Assembly: GCA_035236585.1 (NCBI GenBank)
Contig: CP141132.1
Span: forward strand, 55,307,880-55,371,879
DNA: 64,000 nt
Direction of reading: 5' to 3'
DNA from: Warburgia ugandensis
Lineage: Eukaryota > Streptophyta > Magnoliopsida > Canellales > Canellaceae
Part shown: positions 50,020-63,300 of the stretch, in pieces
Numbering within the stretch: the first letter of the stretch is position 1
Layout of the letters: every line of letters begins with the position of its first letter
Notes under the pieces: model-generated
The model's database searches: none
Told to the model about the DNA's origin: nothing
What the model saw: only the letters and a program-made list of their open reading frames with translations
Translations under genes and position numbers: made by a program

Positions 50020-51110
50020 GTTAACTGTAGTGTTTGCTTTGGATAAGTGTAGACCTTACTTGTTAGGGTTTGAAGTTATAGTGTACTAAGATCACGTGAT
50101 TTTAAAGTACCTCCTTTCTAAAAAGGATGTGAAACCTAAGTTGATCTGTTGGATACTAATGTTACAAGAGTTTGACTTAGAAAATCGAGACAAGAAAAGT
50201 CCCAAAAATATTGTAGCGCACCACTCATCCAAACTAATGGTGGAGCATACCAGTGATCATATGCCTATAACTGAATCCTTTCCAAATCAATAGTTATTGC
50301 ATATTTCCTAGTTGCCTTGGTAAGATGATATTGTTAATTATCTTGTTGCAGGACAAATGCCCAGTCATTGGACCAAATAAGATAAAAAGATATTTTTGAC
50401 CAAGGTTAGATATTTTACTTAGGACGATCAGTATTTATTCAAGTACTATCTTAATCAGGTGATCAGGAGATGCATACCAGATAGTGAACACAATGAAATC
50501 ATCTCCTTTTTATCATGAACATGCATGGTGTCAATCATAGAATTGCTACCCCATACCACCCTCAGACTAGTGGCCAAGTAGAGGTATCCAATAAAGAGAT
50601 AAAGCGAATTCTAGATAAGACAATCAATCTTAGTAGGAGAGAGTGGTCTATGAACTGAGACTTAATGATGCTTTGTGGACTTGTCATACAACATATAAAA
50701 TCGTTATAGGAATGTCACCTTATTACTTGGTTTATGGTAAGGCCTGCCATTTACTAGTAGACTTAGAGCATAAAGCATATTAGGATATCAAAAAGCTCAA
50801 TTTCAAATTAGATTTTGCCGGGACCCACCAAAAACACGAACTCAATGAGTTGAAAGAATTAAGGAAAGATGCATACGATTGAGCATGATTATATAAAGAT
50901 TGGATGAAGGTTACACATGATAGCCAAATCTTAAGAAAATCCTTCACACCTAGACAAAAGGTCTTATTGAATAACTCTAAATTACATCTCTTCCTAGGCA
51001 AACTCAGATCTAGATGGACTGGACCTTATATAGTACGCACAGTCTATTCGCATGAGGCCATGGAGATCGAGAAGGATGGAGAAATCCAAAAAGTCAATGG
51101 TTAGAAGTTA

Positions 51111-52940
51111 AAACCTTTCCTAGAGATGCCAAATCCCTTGAGATTGATGGCATACTATTAGAGGCACCTAATTATCATGACCCACCTTAGATTGCCACTC
51201 TAGGAACCCTTGCAAATTACCATCATTGCACTAATTATTATGGCTGGCTGAACATGTAAAACTTAGCGCTCCCTAGGAGGAAACCCAAATGTTTTTAAAA
51301 TCTCCATCTTCTACATCTTTTCATATAGGATCCTATGTTTTCAAATATTAGGGACAATGTTTCATTTAGATTGGGGGATGTAGATGCATATAGGGATTTT
51401 GAATTTTCTTGAGCCTTTAAGAAAAAAGGGAAGCCTTCCCATGTTTGATGAGAACTGGATATTTAGTAATTCTACTGTCTTCACCTCTTAATGGGAGTGT
51501 ATATGACTAGTTTTGCATATTATTCATGTGTTGAAGCATTTTATGAACTGTAATTGTTGAAAACCATTTACAAATAGCACATAGTCAAGACTAACAAAGA
51601 GGTATGACTTAGAAATCCTGAAGAAAATTAGTGAAAACCTATAACCCAATGACTTTAGAGACTATCTTCTTTTAGAGAGATATAAGTAATTACATAGTTT
51701 CTTCAGTGTACATAACTTAGTGTGATCCTATTATCCTTGTTTTGGTTAACTATCAAGAATAAATACTAGTAATAACTTTATTTTCAAGAAAATTTATTGA
51801 ATCTGATAGGCTTTAGGAAACTTAGAAAATGATATAGGCCATCCTTATTCAACACAGAGATATAAAACCTACCCATTATGCATACCACTAGTTAGCCCTT
51901 TGATCCTAGGATTAAGCCTTTCTTCTTAACCTCACTCTCCTTAGCATAGAAAAACCCATAAAATAAATAACCATTACCCATTTTCAAAATGAGCAGAGTT
52001 AGCGAAAAAGTTCAAAAGAGGACAAAAAGTCAAAGAAGTGAGAAAATTGGCAGATTTTCTTCCAATAAATCCTAAAAAAAAGTAAAATAAAGAAGTGTCA
52101 GAAAAAGAAGAGAAAAAGTGAAATACAAGAATACAAAGGAAATTCATTTCAACAAAACCAAAACATTTCCTAACAAATATTCATTAAAGACCTCTACTCC
52201 ATTTTGAATCATTGAAGTCCTTATACCCTTCTTTTTAGAACCCCACCAAAGCCTATGTTTCATCCTAGTTAAAGACATGTGGATCTTAGGTGGAACATAG
52301 CCTTAAAGAGGAAATAAAAAGAAGGAAATAAGGTAAAATACCCCTAATATTCTTGGTAATGACATCCACTCTTAAGGATCACTTTTCTTTCTCTCTTTAG
52401 CACTTCAAAAATTATGTGAACCATTAGCATTGTTGAATTCTGTCACATAATGTGAAAAATATGTTTAAACCCTTATCTAAGAGCTTCATTTATAAGAGTA
52501 CACCTGTGAGGATTTCAAGTCAAGACATATTTCCAATGGAATTTAAGAATATCTAGTTAGAAGTCATGACTTAAATGGCTACACACACATGCACACCTAG
52601 AAATAACTAGAATGAAATGTCTTTAGTATGTGTATGATTTGTAAAATGGTCAACTTTCTCCATTAAGTTGTGAAAAACTAGTAGACTGCTAATGAATGAG
52701 GATTCTCTGATGTAAAATAGGGGACTCAACCTTATGGAAATTTATGGGTATATTCATTGTAAACCCCCACGAGACCTAACTCATCTACTCGGGGCAACTA
52801 GGGGTTTAAGGGCTTGTTGCATGTGATAAATGCAATCATGAGACCTACGAAAGTCACACTTTGTACCAGTTTTTAAAAATTAATTTTCTACATGTTTTGC
52901 TTGGGACTAGAAAAATTCTAGTTTGGGGGGGAGGGGGGTG
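51111..52940 (+). other. 3' untranslated part of the Athila-like element
   Basis: No env-like reading frame is recognisable. It contains an AAACTTAGCGCTCCCTAGGA string (51,259-51,278) with counterparts at about 10,305 and 25,440 in the pol-less elements, a GGGACAATGTTT string with counterparts at 10,409 and about 25,540, and finally the polypurine tract (GGGGGGGAGGGGGGTG, ending at 52,940) directly before the 3' LTR. Confidence 0.7.
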
Positions 52941-55675
52941 TGATAACTGTTTAATTTTTCATAAAAACATCACAACTAGTTACCCATATGTTACAACTTA
53001 TAGGGGTAAATTAGGATTTTAAGATGAAAATTCGTAACACATGCATTTTTGACCTAATAACCCAAAAGTTTGATATTTTGTAGGTCCAAAAGCTAATTCA
53101 AGGTAAGTATATGATAAATCATATTTTTTTAGGATTTAATTAGGATTTTTTACTTTTTATAAGATATAGGATGGTGATCTAATGGTCGAGATCGATCGGG
53201 ATGAAATTGAAGATCAAGATGAAATATTGAGTCAAAACTTCAAAATCATCACTTTAAGATAAACCAAAGACAAATATCATCTTGTGGCCTAGTAATGGAT
53301 TGATTAAAGGAGCTCAAGATGGCCAAAGTGGGTCCATGAAGTAAGTCATGCATTCCCACCACCTTTGCATGGAAGCCACTTAAGCCACCTTAGCCATATA
53401 AGCCATGAGAGAAGGTGGCAAGCTAAGGAATTCAAACCACTCAAGCCAATAGATTGAGCCAAGAAGTCATGCCAAGAAAGCTTCCAAAGCTAGCCATGAA
53501 GTCTAGCCAATGGAGCCTTCAAAGTTAGCCATCCAAGCCATCAAGCTAAGCTAAATGGAAGGCTAGGATTGAAGGAGATTCAAGAAGATTATCCATGAGA
53601 TATTTTGAAGATAATTAAAGAAAATCTATTAAAATAAGATGGAAGGTGGATCAATGGGATAATAATATTCCATTTTTAGTGTTTTTCTCACTCTTTTTTT
53701 TTTCTTTTTTTCTTTTCACTTTTTCCTCAAATTTCACCTCACCCTTAAGATGCACTACGAATTTCCATTGTTGAGTTGAATCTTTCCAAAAGTCTATCAT
53801 ATTCCACCTCTTAGGAAACTTCCCAACCAACCAAAATTCTCCACCTAACACCCTCCATCTCTTTGCCATCCAATCTCCACCCACTTTCCTATTTTGAAGA
53901 TGTTTCAACAACTATGGAAGGGGGATGACGCCCCTTCCTAAAAAGGTGCCATCACCCACCTACTCCACTCCAAAAGAGGCAGCCACCTTCCACACACTTT
54001 CCTATTTGAAATCCCTAACCTTTTCCCTATTGTAGCCATTCAAATTGAAACATTTTAATCAACCCATACCTTAGTATTAGGACAACCTAGAAAAAATAGA
54101 AGAATAAGCATGAAAACCCAGCAAAATCCAAGGAAAAGGAGGACTTTCACTTAAGGGAAAAAGTCATCTCCTACCTGAAAAGGAGACGCCCGCTTCCTAC
54201 AACCATCTTTCATCTATTTTGCTTCTATTTTGTGGGCTCCTTGGGTGTTGCGGCTTCCTTCCAAGCTGTACGCTTCTTCCTCAAGTGTTAAACCTATGAT
54301 TTTTGGGGTGTTTGATTCATCTTTGAAGGTTGGTTAGCTTCCTTGTTCTCTTTGCTGGAATTTACTTCTTTTTATGCTAGTTTGCCTTGCTTTCCTTTAT
54401 TTTTCTTTGCTTTTAAAACTAAGATTCAAAGTTGGTTTTCCCTTGAAGTGACAGCTAATGGAAGTCATCTTGAATCTATTTTTTCTCTTTACCTTTCATT
54501 GCATCTTTGTTCTCTTTCATCCCTCTTGATTTCCAACTTTGTTTGCTTGAGTTTTCATTAGTTGTTGCCTTAGTATTCCATAGGATTTTCCCTTGATTTT
54601 CAAGCATGCTTGTTCATGAGTGATTGTTGGAAAAATTGAAGAAGGATTGGCTTGTAATTAAGGATTGATTAAGATTAAGTGAACATCATTGTAATATAAT
54701 TTAAATTTCAGATTTGGATTACATGTACGGGGTATTATGTTGATGAAATTTTTATGTGATTCAATGAAGTTAGTTTGTCTGTGTCTAGTGATTAATTATC
54801 TTTGTTATTGAATGTTTGATTGCATTAGAAGTAATTAATTTCATTTTTTACATGTTCTATTCATTGAATGATTCAATTACCATGCTACTGGAATTTCTTT
54901 TCATGAATGGTTTATGTTAATTTTCAGCACCATACAACTTATGTTCACTTGATTTTTCAAGAGCCTAACTAGATTGTTAGATAGCATAGTTAATGTTAGA
55001 ATAAGATTGCATGCTTAGGTGCCTAAAGTGGTTCATTAAATCCACTCCTATTAGATGAATCATGCATATGACTCCATGTTTACATGAATGATATTTGGGT
55101 AGTTTTTCTTTCATTGTTTGTTAGTGGTAATTTTTTCTTTATTTCTCTTGTTTTGTGGTAGTTAGATTCCATTAGTTTGCATTTTAGTTAGTTGAAAAGT
55201 AAATAATTTTGTTACACTTGGTAAAGTAGTTGATTTGGTTGCTTAGTTTTCTTAGTTTTACATGATTAGGAAAGTAGTTTGTTAAAACATGTTTTTCTTA
55301 GATTAGTTGTTAATTTCATGTTTAGGAAAGTTGATAAATTGTATTTTAGAAAAGTTTCACTTTAGGAAATTTTTTAGTTAGGAAAGTCATAAAATTAGAA
55401 GTTCTTAATTTAGGAAAGTTTTAATTTTAGAAAGTACATGTTTGAGAAAAAACTTTCCATTTAGCATGTTTCTTATTTTTGCTTAGTTTTCAATTTCATA
55501 TATTAATTTCCGATTCTAGTTTGGGTTAAAACTATTTCTTAAATTTTAGCTAGGTTAGATAGTTTAAAGTAGAGACCACTAGCATCACATTAGTTCAACT
55601 TCTTGTAGTATTGACCTCACTAGTGTACTATATTGCAAATGATTTGTGCGCTTGCATCTTATATTTAAAACAACA
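52941..55675 (+). repeat. 3' LTR of the Athila-like element
   Basis: Starts TGATAACTGTTTAATTT right after the polypurine tract and ends TTAAAACAACA. It is collinear with the 5' LTR over its whole length. Confidence 0.85.
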
Positions 55676-55970
55676 CAAAATACATGTTCATCTTACATAA
55701 GTCAAGTGGAACTGGAGATATTGACTTCTTTTCAAAGATCTAAACTATAAATCTTTTTTAGAATGTCTTAAATAGGCTAGGTACCAAATTTCAATAGTGG
55801 ATTCTTATAGCTTAAGTTATAGAAGGTGAAAATTAGACCGCATTTTTTTCTCTTTTTTAGAGAAATAAAAATAAATGATTAAGATCATCCAAACATAACA
55901 CATTTCATTGGTCATCTATTTTAGGATGTCAAACAAGGTTAACGGTTTAGATCTTTCAAAGTTAGCATCT
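55676..55970. other. AT-rich intergenic sequence upstream of the host gene
   Basis: No gene or repeat recognised between the Athila-like 3' LTR and the palindrome-rich segment before the prolyl hydroxylase gene. Confidence 0.4.
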
Positions 55971-56130
55971 GTTTAAATGGATATCTGCAGATATATTCGT
56001 GTGGATCGGAGATTTAATGGATTGGATTGATCCAATTTGTTTTTACCAGCGGATCGAATTTATGCAATCCTTATTCACGGATTTTAAACGGATAATGGAT
56101 ATCCGCTAGCATGTATCCGTTTTGACGGCT
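55971..56130. repeat. Palindrome-rich GGATATCC segment, possible MITE remnant
   Basis: A cluster of GGATAT, GGATCG, GGATTG and their complements over about 160 bp. The left edge (AAATGGATATCTGCAGATAT) and the complement of the right edge (AAACGGATAC...GC.AGCGGATATCC) resemble each other, which suggests degenerate terminal inverted repeats. It lies about 200 bp upstream of the first ATG of the host gene and could belong to its promoter region. No clear target duplication was found. Confidence 0.4.
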
Positions 56131-56323
56131 CTCTTACCGATCCGTCGCGGAAGGCTCGAATTTCTCAGCTGACTCGAGGAACAAACGCTTGTTTAGAAGA
56201 AACAAAATACTTCCCTGGGTTTGCAGCTTTTCTCTGCATAACTTCCCTGGGCTGTGGGCTTCGATTTTTCTCTTGCATTTCTTAATAACGTGACCTGAAC
56301 TGGGTGTGCTAATTTGGACGCTC

Positions 56324-56394
56324 ATGGCATCTCTTTTCTCTATTTCTGTGCTTCTGGCGGTTTTATATTGTCTCCGTGCCACTTCTTCTAGGAG
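56324..56394 (+). CDS. P4H exon 1: signal anchor
   Basis: Encodes 23 full codons plus two bases, almost wholly the N-terminal hydrophobic segment, ending ...SSR. The donor is GGAG/GTAACA. The split codon AG+T gives Ser when joined to exon 2. Confidence 0.8.
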
Positions 56395-59300
56395 GTAACA
56401 TTCTGTGTTACTTTTCATATCATCTTATTTATGATTTAAAATTTTCATTTCGCTTCTTCCTATCTTTCAATCTTTGTTGGGGGTGTCAAGTTTTGTTTGT
56501 AGATTTTCTCTGGTTTTCGGTTAATTCGTGTGAGGGAATATTGATTTCATGGATTTCTTGATGTGAGCTCTTGTTGGAATACTAAACAGGATATATTATG
56601 TTCTTTAGAAGCATAGCTTTCTGGTTGCTGCTGATATTATTTTTGATGGAATGATCTATTCTTATTTCTGATTGTAGACAGTAGTCTTAGAAAGGAAAGC
56701 CTGAGTAGGGTTTGCCACATTGTAATACAATGTGGCATGCTTGCTATCATTTAGGCCCCCTACCTTTTGGTTGACGCAGACCAAAAGTATGAAGGCCCAG
56801 AGCTTTTCCCAACCGTATCATGATCCATCTACTATCGTGAATTTCTCCGTACCGTATCTGACTATTGGATCATTCTATCAACATGCTTTCATTAGTTGGA
56901 TGTTGCTGCCAATCTGAGGAGCTACGCTGTTGGCTACGGACTGAACGTGAGTCGATGAACATCATTAGTTGGGACTAGGTTCACAAGGAAAAGTGAGTAT
57001 GCTCAGAGGTTGATGAATGTGATCAGTAAAATGCTTGACTTTTATGGACGGGATATTCTTAATGTAGGGTGGCAACCCAAAGACACTTAACTGATAATAA
57101 TTTAAGTGGAGAAGGTTATAGGAAAACTGTTCAAAAAGAATTGGAGAGAATTATTAGAAAGTTTGAAATAAACTGGAAGTCAAGAAGCAAGAGAATTAAC
57201 CAATATTAAGAAAAGAGACCTACAGAAATTCATGTAAGAATCTTATAAAGTGGGCTGCAGATTTTAATTTTAGAATGTTAAAATAAGGAAGTTTGAGAAC
57301 AAGGATCGTAGAATGAAAAATAAGAATACTGCTAGAAATGAAAATTAAAGGAGATAATTCCTTGGAGTCAAGCATAATATTATCTCAAGGTAAGTGGAAG
57401 CCCTCAAGCTTGAGTGAAGATATTATTGAGGTCTCCCAAAGGATGGCCTGAAAATCTCTATCAATGTTGGGGAAAAAGACACAATCGTTGTGTTTTATTG
57501 GTTACATAAATCAAGTGCATAGAATGCAGTCCTTTCAGTATTTGTAGAACAAAAAGGGACAAGTTCAGTGCCCAAAGCCGCCAAAACTCCTTCATCATCA
57601 TGATCATCAAAGCCTTATCGTAATTAGGGGTTGGCTACCAAATCTTGTTCCATCATTCCCCTCCATCAAGTGTCATGGCTTCATTTAGTCCAAAAGTTTT
57701 AAAATCTTTTCTCATTACTTCTATCCATATCCTTTTGGGCCTTCCCGTTGTCCTTTTAGAGGCTTCGACTTGGATTGACTCACTCCTTTTAATCGGTGCC
57801 ATTTTTGGTATCCGTTAGACATGTCCAAACCATCAAAGTCTACCTTCTCTTATCTTATTACCTATTACTGCTACTCCTAAGTTTCCTCTAATGTTTTCAT
57901 TTCTAATTCAATTCTTTTTTGCCTTGTCACTCATCCATCTCAACATCCTCATTTCGGCTATGCCATCCTATGTACATGTTATTCCTTTCCTTAACTACCC
58001 AAAATTTTGATCTATAGAGCATGTTTATCCTTACAGCCATCCTATATAATTTTCCTTTCAGTTTGAGTGGCACCCACCAATCACACGAAACTCCAGAGGC
58101 ATATTTCTATTTATTCCAACCCACTTGGATTCTCTGGCTAACCCTTTCAATCTCTCTGCTCTCATGAATTATCAATCCCAAGCATCAAAAGTGGTCATTT
58201 TGGGTGACATAATTCTTGGTTATCAATCTTTACTGGTACTTCACTACCACTCCTCTCCTTGTTAATATTGCATTCCATATATTCTGTCTTACTTTGGCTA
58301 ATTTTAAATCCTTTAGGCTTTATAGCATCTCTCCACAGCTCTAGCTTTGTGTTTACGACCTCCATTCTCTTATCAATCAAAACTATGTCATCTTCAAACA
58401 ACATGCACCATGGAATCTCCTCGTGTAGATGTTTTGTTAACTCATCCATAACTAATGTGAAAAGGTACAGGCTCAAACCAGAATGTTCCTCTTTAGATCT
58501 CTTAATTTTTTATCTTTGTCTAAAATCAGCAAAAGGAAGATTTAGTAAAGTACAAACCAAAGTAAGAACCAAACTTCATTAATCTTCAAAAATCAAGTGA
58601 TTGCAATAGAGAAACCCATTCCTTTTATAGACCTAAGATAGGTTTACTTGACTCCTAAGTAACCTGTTAATTTCTTTCGAAAATACTAAATTAAAACAAA
58701 AGACATACACTCCTAATATAAACAGAAACACCTAAACAAAAGGAAATCTTCTGAAACTGAAATTCCAATGGAAATAGAAAACCTACAAATAGAAACTAAG
58801 ATGCCAAAACAGTAACAACTCCAAAGTAATCCTAAATTCCCTAAAACAGTCCTGCTGGTGACTATTCACGTGAATAGTAATTTGATATCTTCTTCTTCTT
58901 CCTTTTCTGTAGTTGTTGGGTTTTTTTTTAAGAAACCATGATGATGCTTCTGCATCACTTATGCCTGTTAATTATTTGAAAACAGGAGTTGGGAAAAACT
59001 AAACATGGTCCTATTGAAAGGAAAAACCCTAAATCTGAGCCACAAACAAATGAAAAAGCAAACTTGTAGGACATCTTTCTATTTCAAAACTGACATCACA
59101 GAGTTACTTTTCCTTTCTCATTTCTTTCCATATTATTTGATATCATTTCATAAAATGCAAAAACAGAGGATGTTTAGACTTCTCTCTGACAAAAGGAATC
59201 TTGCCATTTGATGGAGAGAATATTATCTTCCTAATCGTCCCAATTCTAATCAAATTTCAAAGAAATGACTGAATCTGGATTGAGTATTTTCCATTTTCTC

Positions 59301-60235
59301 ATATAAACAACTGTTAGAAATTGAAAAACCAAAACTTCCATGACATCTTTCTTGTGCTCTAGTTTATAGAACTAAAATGACAGAGTTTTTAACTTTTTTT
59401 TTTTTTTTTAACTAGTAACTCACAAACCTGGCAGAGATCTTGAAAAAACCTTTTGACTCTGTGTGTGTGTGTGTGTGCAATCGATCAGCCATAAGTAGGA
59501 GACATTCTTGTAAGGCATTTGCAGTGTTCCTAGGGTTTGCAGAGAAAGAAGGAGAAGAGAGTGTTGCTTCTATCCTTTTGTCTGGACAGCAGCGAAATTA
59601 TGGAATTTTTGAGATTTCATCATGTTCATGTTAAATGGCTTAAAATCTACTGCAGAATTATGCTTTTATCATTTATCAAGGGCAAAAGCCATCCAACTTA
59701 GATTTGTGGACCTGATAACCTACACAAAATGGTGGTATTGTGTGTGCGTGTAGATATATGTATTGTATATCCATGTCCATGCATCTAAACAAATGCTGAA
59801 ATAAAAATGCAGTTCCAACTTCTACTTTCTCTACTCTTTTATGCCAGTTTTTATTGGGATCTAATAGAATCTTATCCACACACTTCTCTGTGTGTGTGGG
59901 GGGGGCCTTATGCATGTCTGTAGATATATGTATTGTATATCCATGTCCAAGCATCTAAACAAATGCTGAATAAAATAGCAGTTACAACTTCTAGTTTCTC
60001 TACTCATTTGTGCTAGTTTTTACTGGGACCTAATAGAATCTTACCCGCACAAAGTACTTGTCTTCTTTGTTTGACAACAATAATGGCTGCAAACAATTGC
60101 TTGCATTCTTGTTGTTAAGTCTGATTTATGCACCACAAAGTACTTGTCTTGATGACATTAAGTGTTCCTTCATAATTATCTTGATGCAGTTATCAATTGG
60201 AGTTGAGAGCAGAAGAGTAAAAAATAGTTGTGTAA

Positions 60236-60302
<67 letters not shown>

Positions 60303-63300
60303 GTATATGTGTGTGTGTAAAGTATATGTATATATATAACATGGGATTAGTCAGCAACAGTTCAGTTGATTTAAGAAAAGTTTGACTGATTTTCCCCTTT
60401 TCTTGCCAAATTATTATAGTCCAGCTAGATTTTATCTGAGTTTCTTGAAACTCTTGCTTAATCAATATTTGTCTAGCATGATTTTAGTCGATTATCTCGC
60501 TAACTAAAGTTAGTCCAACAAGAGTCTATAAGACTTTGTCGAAACTCCACCTAACTAATTTGAGTCGGCCACTTCTTAGCCTAACTAAATTTTGGTTTAT
60601 TTTTAGCTATGAGGACCATTTCTAGTGTAAAATGAACAACAAACTTAGCTCAACCAAAAAATAAGGGAGGATTGTTTCTTGTGGAGTTTTCTTTTAGTTG
60701 AAGAAATAGGTGGTGAACTTATTATTGTCCATTTTGCAATAAAAAAGAAGAGTGCCCATGATCCAATGGATTAGATTTTAGGTCAATGAAACATCTACAT
60801 TATGAATGATCTTGATCTTCTAAAGCATAGGCCCTTTTGGAGAAAAAGCTATTTGTTCCATATGGTTATGTCATGTTTTTGAGAGTTGAGACAATGGAGG
60901 AATCTCTCTCTCTCTTGAAATTAATTGATACAACCGGTTGTATGGTGGTTGTGTCGAAAATTAATGAAAAATACAAGTTGCCCCAGTTGTTGGATTTTTT
61001 TTTTTCAATGATCCAAGCCGTTCATCTAATTCATACTGCATTAGATGGTCTAAGACCCAAAATTTTCATTTAAACATCAGGCTTAAGACCTTCCTCTCTG
61101 GGATTTTTGGTCATAAAATTGATGGTGTAACACAAAACAATCCAAAAACACAATAGCCATCTATTTTACAATTAAGAAAACCCCCCAAGAAGCAGTTTGG
61201 GATGCATGTTTGTATGAGTGTTTTGGTCTTGGGCTATTGACACATTGTTATCATATGAACAATTTGGATTATTGAAAAAAAATTCCAACAAGTAGGGCCA
61301 ACTTGCATTTTTCAGTAATTCTTTATTATAACCACCATACAACTAGTTGTATCAAATAATCTCTTGCTCCTTCCCCTTTGTGTGTGTGTGTGTGTAAAGC
61401 TAGGGATCTTTACAAGTAGGTTTACTAATAGGTTATGTAAGTTGACTGGATTGTTTATTAATGGCTTGTAGAACTTTTTGTGGCATAACAACCCTTATAT
61501 ATGATAGGGGCAGCCCTATATGTAGTCTCTCATAAGTGGGCCATATAGGATAGAAGTATGGATGTGGGGTCAAAGAAAGCCCAGCCCGTCAAATTATTTT
61601 ATTATATAATAGTGGATCACCTTAATTTCTATTGGCTTGTGCATATTATATTATATAAAATTCAAGTCAAACCTGGTCAACCTCTCTCTAACTCTGGAAA
61701 AGATACCCAGACATCTAGCAAAATTGGTTGTCATATATCTTGCCAAATCAAGTGAAAACTAGATTTTGAGCTCAAACTCTAGATCATGCAAAATCTGGTC
61801 AACTCAAGATCTAGCAAGCTCTAGATAAATTGGTGTCCTCCACTTCAACTAACAGTGGTAAATTAGACACGCATTATTGTGTAAGTATCTATAGGTCCTT
61901 ATGCATGCATATATATGCATGTTTGTAGATATATATATTGTGCATCTATGTGCAAGGATCTAAACAAATGCAGAAATAAAGATAACATTTCCAACTTTTA
62001 TTTTCTCTACTCATCTGTGATACCCTTGTGGTCCGCCCTGTCCCTGGACCCCCCATAGGTGGGAGCTTCGTGCACTGGGGCTGCCTAAAAAATCTGTGCT
62101 AGTTTCTGCTGGGATCTGATAGAATCTTATCTACATACTTCTGTATTTCAATTTTGTCTTCTTTGTTTGACAACAATAATATCTGCAAACAATTACTTGC
62201 ATTATTGTTGTTAACTTTGATTTCTGCACCACAAAGTACATGCCATGATGACATCAAATGTCCCTTCCATAATTATCTTGATGCAGTTATCAACTGGATT
62301 TGATAGCAGAAAAGTCAAAATGGGAACCCATGATACAATTGGGCCATTCAACTAAACCCAGTGGATTCGATCCTTCTCGTGTAGTCCAACTTTCTTGGCA
62401 TCCAAGGTTGGCTGCTTTAGTTCACTTTCTTCATGGCATAGACATGTTTAGTGCCTATGAACAGTATAATATCAATATCCATTGTGTACACTGCTAATGA
62501 GCTATAATTACTGAAACATATCTTGAAGTCTCTTTGAGAAAGTATAATACATTTCCTTGTTAGTGTCAAATTTCTTTTTCTTTTTAATGATCCTGTTAGT
62601 GTTGCAGTTGACTAGAGTTTAACTTAGCAAGCATATAATAAATGCCTTTTTTTTTTAAATGGTAATGATGAATACTATGAATGTTGTAATCTACTCAATA
62701 TCAATGTTGTATTTTAAGTTATACATAATTAATATTTGTAATGTCTTTCACTCGTACATATCTGATGTCTTGTTTCATGTTATTGATAACTATACCTATA
62801 CCCATGTCCTATTTTTTGTGAAATTCCAAGCCTTATCTTGATGCCACTGTTCCCTACTGTATCTGTATTCAGTATCCTGGCGTCATAAGGGTTTCTATCT
62901 GTGCGATTAGATGTGCATTCATTTCAATTCCTATTGTATTTTCTTTAAAGAAAGAGATCCATGAATGGTGGAGTGTCACAAGGAGCCTCCTCTGTGGTAG
63001 GTTACCAGTTAGATGATGCTTGTGGGCGAGAGTGTAACTTTCAGAGAAAAAATAAATAAATAAAAAGTTCCTTTACGATATGCGTCATGTTAAAAATAGA
63101 GTTTCATAAGTTAATAACTGTGTTCACCGATTAATATTAGAGGATTTCGGATTTGATTTTGGGTAATAAGAATCAAGCTTAGAAATGTATAAGCGAACCT
63201 TATGTTTGATTTTTATTTATCATTTCTGCTTAACCATTTTGCATCACTTTTCTTGAGATAGGGCCTTCTTGTATAAAGGTTTTCTTACCAATGAGGAATG

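Larger units (their letters stand above)
56395..62286 (+). other. P4H intron 1 (5,892 bp), loaded with repeats
   Basis: Donor GTAACA, acceptor CTTGATGCAG. It contains in order: about 1.2 kb without recognised repeats; an antisense RTE LINE (57,591-58,478); about 1.2 kb unassigned; three related copies of the exon 2 upstream region (59,750-59,895; 59,906-60,222; 61,896-62,286); a (GT)n tract; a foldback element (about 60,918-61,361); and a SINE tail. Intron 1 is the repeat sink of this gene; introns 2 and 3 are short. Confidence 0.8.
59750..62312 (+). repeat. Three partial copies of the region upstream of P4H exon 2
   Basis: Copy 1 at 59,750-59,895 and copy 2 at 59,906-60,222 are 170 bp apart; copy 3 at 61,896-62,312 is 2,004 bp after copy 2. 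All share GTAGATATAT, ATCTAAACAAATGC(T/A)GAA, CTCTACTC and the (G/A)GGATCTAATAGAATCTTA-type string. Copies 2 and 3 also share TTGTTTGACAACAATAAT, the acceptor CTTGATGCAG and the first part of exon 2. Copy 3 leads into the true exon 2. Confidence 0.88.

Noticed and set aside
56134-56418. A 94-codon minus-strand frame across the host gene start
   Set aside because: It overlaps exon 1 of the P4H gene antisense, with no similarity and no splice or promoter context. It is taken as a shadow frame.
62300-62497. A single-exon reading of the frame containing PSRVVQLSWHPR
   Set aside because: Family similarity stops exactly at the Arg codon, where CCAAG/GT allows splicing, and resumes in phase at 63,262. 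The read-through part is intron.
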